DNA of 34,410 nucleotides from a virus. Under the pieces are notes generated by a model. That model had not been told where the DNA came from, ran no database searches, and worked only from the letters and a program-made list of their open reading frames with translations. Numbering within the stretch: the stretch's first letter is position 1; every line of letters starts with the position of its first letter. Location: positions 1 through 34,410 of the IMG/VR virus record IMGVR_UViG_3300045003_000051; one strand, 5' to 3'. Below, piece by piece: positions 30,712 through 34,410 of this stretch. Made by a program: the position numbers and the translations under genes.

Positions 30712-30884
30712 AACCAGTTCTCCTCACGAATCAGGTTCACAAGTGCGCAGAAGGGGCACGAATCGCCATGTATATCAGGGAGAACGTTGGGGAATCGCGG
30801 TTTCCCATCAGAGATGTGAACTTCCGCCAATTCGATAAACAGCGGCAACGTGCTATCGGGTGCTAGTTCGGCAGCAGTCTTCAT
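30687..30884 (-). CDS. Small protein with CPFC motif, 65 aa
   Basis: I placed the start at ATG 30884, which overlaps the stop of the gene before it (ATGA) and has AGGAA about six bases upstream; a GTG at 30929 in frame is less likely. The sequence includes HGDSCPFC (about 39-46), a possible half zinc site, and ends in FYRRAVSE. It is the last gene of the minus-strand operon. Function unknown. Confidence 0.6.
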   Translation of the reverse strand: MKTAAELAPDSTLPLFIELAEVHISDGKPRFPNVLPDIHGDSCPFCALVNLIREENWFYRRAVSE

Positions 30885-31051
30885 GGTAGGTTCCTGATTT
30901 CCTTCACTCCGAAAAATCTCTCCAAGCACTCAAGCGAGATTTCCTTTGCGTCGAACGGGTAGAGCAACACAAGTATGAGCCAAAGCGGAATGAACGCAAG
31001 ACGCAAGGGGAAGCCAATTATCCACAGAGCTACAGTCACACCCCGATTCAT
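30881..31051 (-). CDS. Small membrane protein, 56 aa
   Basis: An AGAGAGGA site precedes the ATG at 31051, and both ends overlap neighbours (ATGA at each side). Residues about 5-32 are hydrophobic (TVALWIIGFPLRLAFIPLWL, then ILVLLY), so it should be a single- or hairpin-membrane protein with a charged C-terminal tail. It fits the operon exactly, which makes it very likely real. Its role is unknown. Confidence 0.65.
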   Translation of the reverse strand: MNRGVTVALWIIGFPLRLAFIPLWLILVLLYPFDAKEISLECLERFFGVKEIRNLP

Positions 31052-31341
31052 ACGTCCGTCCTCTCTCTGAATTCATGTTTCCCGCTTACTCCGCAGCAAG
31101 CGAAAGTTTCTGAGCACTCACGGCAGATCGGGCCACAGTGTACACACATCAGGTCGGTACGAGCTTGGCATTGTTGCGCGTACTCGCCGGTTACGTCTTG
31201 AGGTTCACGGCGCAACATTTCACAGTAGAGTGTTTCTGCTTGCCTGTGACGTGTGCGGCCTGTCGTGTTTGCTATGTCCATCAAGGTTTCGATTAAGTCA
31301 CCTTGATACTGTTGATGCGGGAAGCGGAGTATGTCAGCCAT
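31048..31341 (-). CDS. Cys-rich protein, 97 aa
   Basis: AGGAG lies about six bases before ATG 31341; a longer frame from 31389 would run through the previous gene. The C-terminal half has CVHC (about 66-69), CREC (about 73-76) and two more Cys (about 81-82), enough for one or two zinc sites. The N-terminal half is helical. It overlaps the next gene by four bases. Function unknown. Confidence 0.65.
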   Translation of the reverse strand: MADILRFPHQQYQGDLIETLMDIANTTGRTRHRQAETLYCEMLRREPQDVTGEYAQQCQARTDLMCVHCGPICRECSETFACCGVSGKHEFRERTDV

Positions 31342-31498
31342 TCGCCTCTCCTGTGAAGTCATTGATTGCCGCGAATACAACCTCAACAACTTTATTCGGC
31401 TGAGCCATCAGTCCATCTATCGGGTCATTGATACGGAACTTACCGCGCAATTCATTCACGATTCGGTCTGCCAACGCCCGCTTGTCGCCGTGGTTCAT
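31334..31498 (-). CDS. Small hypothetical protein, 54 aa
   Basis: The ATG at 31498 overlaps the stop of the SbcC-like gene (ATGA), with an AGGAGA site upstream, and its own stop overlaps the start of the Cys-rich gene by eight bases. It begins MNHGDKRALA and has an amphipathic helix and a VVEVVFAAI strand. It probably acts near the ATPase, but no motif shows this. Confidence 0.6.
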   Translation of the reverse strand: MNHGDKRALADRIVNELRGKFRINDPIDGLMAQPNKVVEVVFAAINDFTGEANG

Positions 31499-32775
31499 TT
31501 CTCCTGCTCCTTCACATGTCCATCTTCCATCACTATTCCTACTTGTCCTGATGCATCAACGCGTTCTAACCAGATTTGCCAGTCCTGCTCATCGGCCATC
31601 TTAGACAGCAGTTTCAGCGAATCCGAATCGAGCAAACTTCCGTCTTTGATTATCATTACTCTCAACTTCGGATTCCCTGCCATGCCAATCGCACACGAGA
31701 CGCGCAATTGCTCAGCACTGCTGGCCTGTTCGATTGGAACGCCCTTGTACAGCACAATGCCATCTCCGAAGCTCAGACCCTTTACCGGCATCCTCGCACT
31801 TGCGATGGCTTTCTGCTTTTCGGCTGTGCGCGTCTCCATTGCTGTAGTGAGCAAGTCCGCATTCAGGAATAGTTGCCGCGATTCCTCGCAGAGCTTCAGT
31901 TTCTCCGCTTTCTGCTCGATCAACTTGTTCGTGCGTTCCACGGATTGCAGTTGAACGGTTAGAGCGGATGTGTCGGTTTTCGGCTCAGGCACTACGCTTT
32001 GCAGTTCACGGATTTGAGCCTTGAATCGTTCGTGATCGGCTTTCGCTGTGTCCAGCAAACTCTCCAATTCCCGGATGCGGAGAGTGGCCTTCTGCTCGTT
32101 TTTGATTGCCCGGTCAAGCGAATCTTTCCGCCGTGCCGTTTCAAGGTCAATTGAGGCGTTTTTTTCGTGTGCTGCTGCTACCTGTTGACTTATATACGCG
32201 CTGTCAAGGGGCGAGGCAGGTAAATCAGCGGGGAACTCTGGAAACGCCTCTATACGGGCATCTAAATCGTTTTTTCGCTTGTTGAGATCGTGGCGCCTGT
32301 CGTAGTCGGCCTTGTTCGCCTTGTCGAGTGCTTCGATGTCAACTGATAGCTTTACGATCTTGCGCAGAGTCTCGAATTGTTTCCGCGCGTCCTGCCGTGT
32401 GAATCCGAGAGGATCGAAGGCGAGCGCACTACAGAGCTTGTCAAGGACCGCTTGCGGGCTCGAATATTTAACGGCCTGCCCGTGTTGCTCGGAAACTACG
32501 GAGAGTTGTGATCCGTTCTCCGTGAAGGTGCGCGTGACGATCAACTCAGGTTCATTTTCTCCGAGTGACAATTTAATTTTGCCGTGTTCCGCACCCTTGC
32601 GGATCGGCATGGCTTGGATATTAGATTGGCCGGCGAGTGCCCACCATATTGAATCGAGGACGGAACTTTTGCCGCTTCCATTCTTCCCTGTCACCTGAAC
32701 GATAGCGCCTTCAGGTGTTATCTGGACAGCGGACAAGCGTTTGATATTTTCCGCAACCAATTGAATTATTCGCAT
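31495..32775 (-). CDS. SbcC/RecF-like AAA ATPase, 426 aa
   Basis: An ABC-type ATPase of the RecF/SMC/SbcC group. Walker A is GKNGSGKS (30-37), the signature loop is EQASSAEQL (about 349-357), and Walker B is LRVMIIKDGS (about 371-380). A coiled coil (about residues 145-320) lies between the two halves. The Walker B has Asp-Gly where the usual Asp-Glu should be. It is short for SbcC (about 1000 aa) but normal for phage versions. No SbcD nuclease is nearby. AGGAG lies upstream of ATG 32775. It may act in DNA repair, recombination or replication. Confidence 0.8.
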   Translation of the reverse strand: MRIIQLVAENIKRLSAVQITPEGAIVQVTGKNGSGKSSVLDSIWWALAGQSNIQAMPIRKGAEHGKIKLSLGENEPELIVTRTFTENGSQLSVVSEQHGQAVKYSSPQAVLDKLCSALAFDPLGFTRQDARKQFETLRKIVKLSVDIEALDKANKADYDRRHDLNKRKNDLDARIEAFPEFPADLPASPLDSAYISQQVAAAHEKNASIDLETARRKDSLDRAIKNEQKATLRIRELESLLDTAKADHERFKAQIRELQSVVPEPKTDTSALTVQLQSVERTNKLIEQKAEKLKLCEESRQLFLNADLLTTAMETRTAEKQKAIASARMPVKGLSFGDGIVLYKGVPIEQASSAEQLRVSCAIGMAGNPKLRVMIIKDGSLLDSDSLKLLSKMADEQDWQIWLERVDASGQVGIVMEDGHVKEQEK

Positions 32776-33095
32776 TCTATCTCCTGTTCAAATTCTCTCA
32801 GCGATTTCGCGTCAGGCCAGCACTTAACAACTTCCTCTTTCGACAATAGGCGGTTACGGAACTCTTCAGGCGGCAACATTTCATCTGGGATAACTACTGC
32901 CAACACTTCGCCGTGAGGATTGATTTGCAAGCGATTGCACCTGGACAGGCAATCTGTGATGCCATGTCCTTGAATGATTACTGCTCCGTTGAATTGGTGC
33001 TCTTCTGCGAAACTCAGATAATGCCAAACTTCAGGTTGCAGCAGTTCTTCCCGCGTCAATTCCGCTACGCGATCTTTACATTCTTGTTCGTTCAT
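32766..33095 (-). CDS. Hypothetical protein, 109 aa
   Basis: The first gene of the minus-strand operon, with GGGAGA upstream of ATG 33095. Residues 1-40 are acidic and helical; the middle (about residues 38-72) alternates short strands with GHG and CxxxC-type residues. It overlaps the ATPase gene by ten bases and may be its partner, but the sequence shows no known domain. Confidence 0.65.
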   Translation of the reverse strand: MNEQECKDRVAELTREELLQPEVWHYLSFAEEHQFNGAVIIQGHGITDCLSRCNRLQINPHGEVLAVVIPDEMLPPEEFRNRLLSKEEVVKCWPDAKSLREFEQEIECE

Positions 33096-33180
33096 GCTTC
33101 ACACTCTCCCATCAACTTCTAGTCAATTACCATGCTTGCCAATCTCTCAGCAAATCATACTCAGGTGCAAGGTTACTCTA

Positions 33181-33217
33181 GTACACTGGCCTAAAGGACA
33201 TGTACTTCAAGACAATG
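33181..33217. promoter_or_regulatory. Operator-like repeat cluster C in the divergent spacer
   Basis: GTACACTGGCC (33181-33191) and GGACATGTAC (33196-33205) begin 15 bases apart, followed by AGACAATG (33210-33217). The same parts appear in cluster A (541-608) and B (34344-34410). It lies between divergent genes at 33095 (minus) and 33256 (plus), so one regulator could control both. Confidence 0.55.
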
Positions 33218-33255
33218 GACTCCAACGGCTAGAGTGTGGTACACACGAGGCAGAC

Positions 33256-33543
33256 ATGAGCGAATCTTCCGAGTTTCCGCGTCCCTGTAAGAATTGCGGC
33301 AATCAAGTAACGATGCATAATGGCAAGCTGGTTCATGTCTACCGCAAGAGCGTGAGATGCCGCATTTCCCGCGCATGGGATATTGAGCGCGATTCACAGG
33401 GAATGCCAACAGCCTTACACAGCACAGGCTATTATCCTATCCCCGATCCTGTAAGCCAGCGACAAAGAGACGAGCAGAGATTGAAAGAGTGGAACGAAAT
33501 TTACCGAAACCAGCGCGGCCCGGCGAGTGTGATACACGATTAA
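33256..33543 (+). CDS. Small zinc-finger-like protein, 95 aa
   Basis: I chose the ATG at 33256, with GAGG about six bases upstream, over a longer frame from 33094. CKNC (about 11-14), two His (about 21 and 27) and Cys34 could form one zinc site, followed by a basic Arg-rich region and a long polar C-terminal helix. The gene is divergent from the ATPase operon and directly before an MmcB-like gene. Function unknown. Confidence 0.6.
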   Translation: MSESSEFPRPCKNCGNQVTMHNGKLVHVYRKSVRCRISRAWDIERDSQGMPTALHSTGYYPIPDPVSQRQRDEQRLKEWNEIYRNQRGPASVIHD

Positions 33544-33546
33544 GCA

Positions 33547-34314
33547 ATGGACAGAAACAAAACAGAATTGACACATCACGTTACTACAGCCGCGTACAAC
33601 TGGCTAGATGAACGCGGTTTCAAGCCAATCGAAACTGAAGTTTACATTCAAGATGGATGGATTGCGGATTTAGCCGGAATCGTGTCTCCCACTCTCACGG
33701 AACTCCAAAACCTTAAACTGCTCAAACGTAGACCGAAATGGAATCAGGCAGGATATAAGGAGTGGTGGCCAGCAGCCAAAGCACTACAAGAATCAACAGG
33801 CACCCTTACCGCGATTGTCGAAGTCAAAACATCTCCCGCCGATTTCCGCAATGATACAAAATGGGGCAAGTCCATACCAGCGCAATTAGCCTATCTCGCC
33901 ATTCCTCAAGAGATGCAAATTGACAGAGAGCCTGAAGGATGGGGATTGCTTCTATATTCTGACGTGAGCAAGACTGTACGCTGCGTCAAAGTGCCGAGAG
34001 TGAACAACATTCCGCTTGAACAGAAATTCAACATCGTGCTTGAAATAGCTATTCGCCGTGACCATCACACGCGCTACGAGAGACACCGCGATCTTGTTAA
34101 GCAAATGAGAAATGACGAGAACGAGAGAATTTCACGAACGCGAGTAACAACAGCGTGGCGAGCGATGTTGGCTATCGTGCGCGGAGAACATGAATCAGTA
34201 GAACGGACTTTCGAGCATTACGGAGTAAAGCATATTCCATCGTTTGAACTGAAAGAAATAGAGAAACTGTTCGGAATAGCCAAACCTGCAACCCTCGCGG
34301 CATCCGCAAAGTAA
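33547..34314 (+). CDS. MmcB-like PD-(D/E)XK DNA-repair protein, 255 aa
   Basis: The core GWIADLAG (Asp41), AIVEVKTS (Glu92, Lys94) and the following ADFRNDTKW (99-107) with YLAIP (116-120) match the MmcB group of PD-(D/E)XK proteins, described as DNA-repair proteins in bacteria. Those proteins are about 150 aa; this one has an additional C-terminal part (about 160-255) that is basic and helical and ends in an Ala-rich tail. It follows the Zn-finger-like gene by three bases. It may be a nuclease acting on phage or host DNA; the exact activity is unknown. Confidence 0.75.
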   Translation: MDRNKTELTHHVTTAAYNWLDERGFKPIETEVYIQDGWIADLAGIVSPTLTELQNLKLLKRRPKWNQAGYKEWWPAAKALQESTGTLTAIVEVKTSPADFRNDTKWGKSIPAQLAYLAIPQEMQIDREPEGWGLLLYSDVSKTVRCVKVPRVNNIPLEQKFNIVLEIAIRRDHHTRYERHRDLVKQMRNDENERISRTRVTTAWRAMLAIVRGEHESVERTFEHYGVKHIPSFELKEIEKLFGIAKPATLAASAK

Positions 34315-34343
34315 GAAAAAAACCACAAAATCAAGTAACGAAG

Positions 34344-34410
34344 GTCATGTCCTGAAGTACATGTACCTCCGTACACGTCCGCATAGACAATGAAACTAAA
34401 GAACATGCAC
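34344..34410. promoter_or_regulatory. Operator-like repeat cluster B at the right edge
   Basis: Four related elements follow one another: GTCATGTCC (34344-34352), GTACATGTAC (34357-34366), GTACACGTCC (34371-34380) and GAACATGCAC (34401-34410), with AGACAATG at 34385-34392. The 34371 and 34401 elements are 30 bases apart and the 34357 and 34371 elements 14, the same distances as in cluster A. The cluster runs into the window edge. Confidence 0.55.

Noticed and set aside
34218-34406. Minus-strand frame (62 aa) covering the right-hand operators
   Set aside because: It overlaps the 3' end of the MmcB-like gene and the repeat cluster, and has no start signal. Joining it in a circle to the left-edge frame is not supported.
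1-34410. CRISPR arrays, insertion sequences, tRNA genes, integrase and attachment sites
   Set aside because: I saw no regularly spaced direct repeats, transposase or recombinase motifs, or tRNA-like cloverleaf; a computed search was not possible here.

Overview
The window looks like most of the virion-assembly half, plus part of the accessory and early regions, of a tailed bacteriophage of podovirus type. The evidence is a large terminase, a large portal, a scaffold-like protein, a capsid-like protein, a pectate-lyase-type tailspike, a gatekeeper/nozzle pair with lengths like the T7 tail tubular proteins, and a run of ejection-type internal virion proteins. I see no integrase, DNA polymerase, primase, RNA polymerase, endolysin or tRNA gene, so this is either a partial genome or a phage that relies heavily on its host. 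The host cannot be fixed from sequence. Base composition looks near even by eye, and starts are mostly ATG with some GTG and TTG.

Layout. At positions 1-388 a minus-strand pair runs off the left edge. Positions 389-1301 hold no convincing gene but contain a promoter and a cluster of GTACATGTAC-type repeats. From 1302 to 7498 lies a plus-strand accessory operon of mostly unrecognised small proteins, several with cysteine pairs. It also carries a PD-(D/E)XK (VRR-NUC-like) nuclease, a complete GroEL chaperonin (516 aa) and, one small gene later, a GroES co-chaperonin. Thirteen consecutive junctions overlap, mostly by 4 bases, so translation is probably coupled throughout. From 7540 to 29404 lies the virion operon: structural proteins, terminase, portal, scaffold candidate, capsid candidate, a histidine-phosphatase-like protein with no histidines, tailspike, gatekeeper, nozzle, a GNAT-like protein, and internal/ejection proteins.

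Positions 29405-29782 contain a perfect stem-loop, an extended -10 promoter, a compact structured segment with a GNRA and a UNCG tetraloop hairpin, and then a strong intrinsic terminator. I read this as an independently transcribed small RNA of about 146 nt. Next come a membrane protein and two small genes (to 30711), which meet a minus-strand operon head-on. That operon reads from 33095 down to 30687 and carries an SbcC/RecF-like ATPase and five other proteins, four of them under 100 residues. A divergent plus-strand pair follows (a small Zn-finger-like protein and an MmcB-like PD-(D/E)XK protein). The same GTACATGTAC-type repeats appear in the divergent spacer near 33200 and again at the right edge.

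How it fits together. The repeat clusters lie in the spacers in front of the minus-strand and divergent genes and are probably operators of a common regulator. The first genes of the plus-strand units lack Shine-Dalgarno sequences and start just after extended -10 boxes (leaderless or nearly so), while downstream genes use overlaps or clear SD sites. The chaperonin pair sits directly upstream of the virion operon and is plausibly there to fold phage structural proteins. The two nucleases and the ATPase form a DNA-metabolism set.
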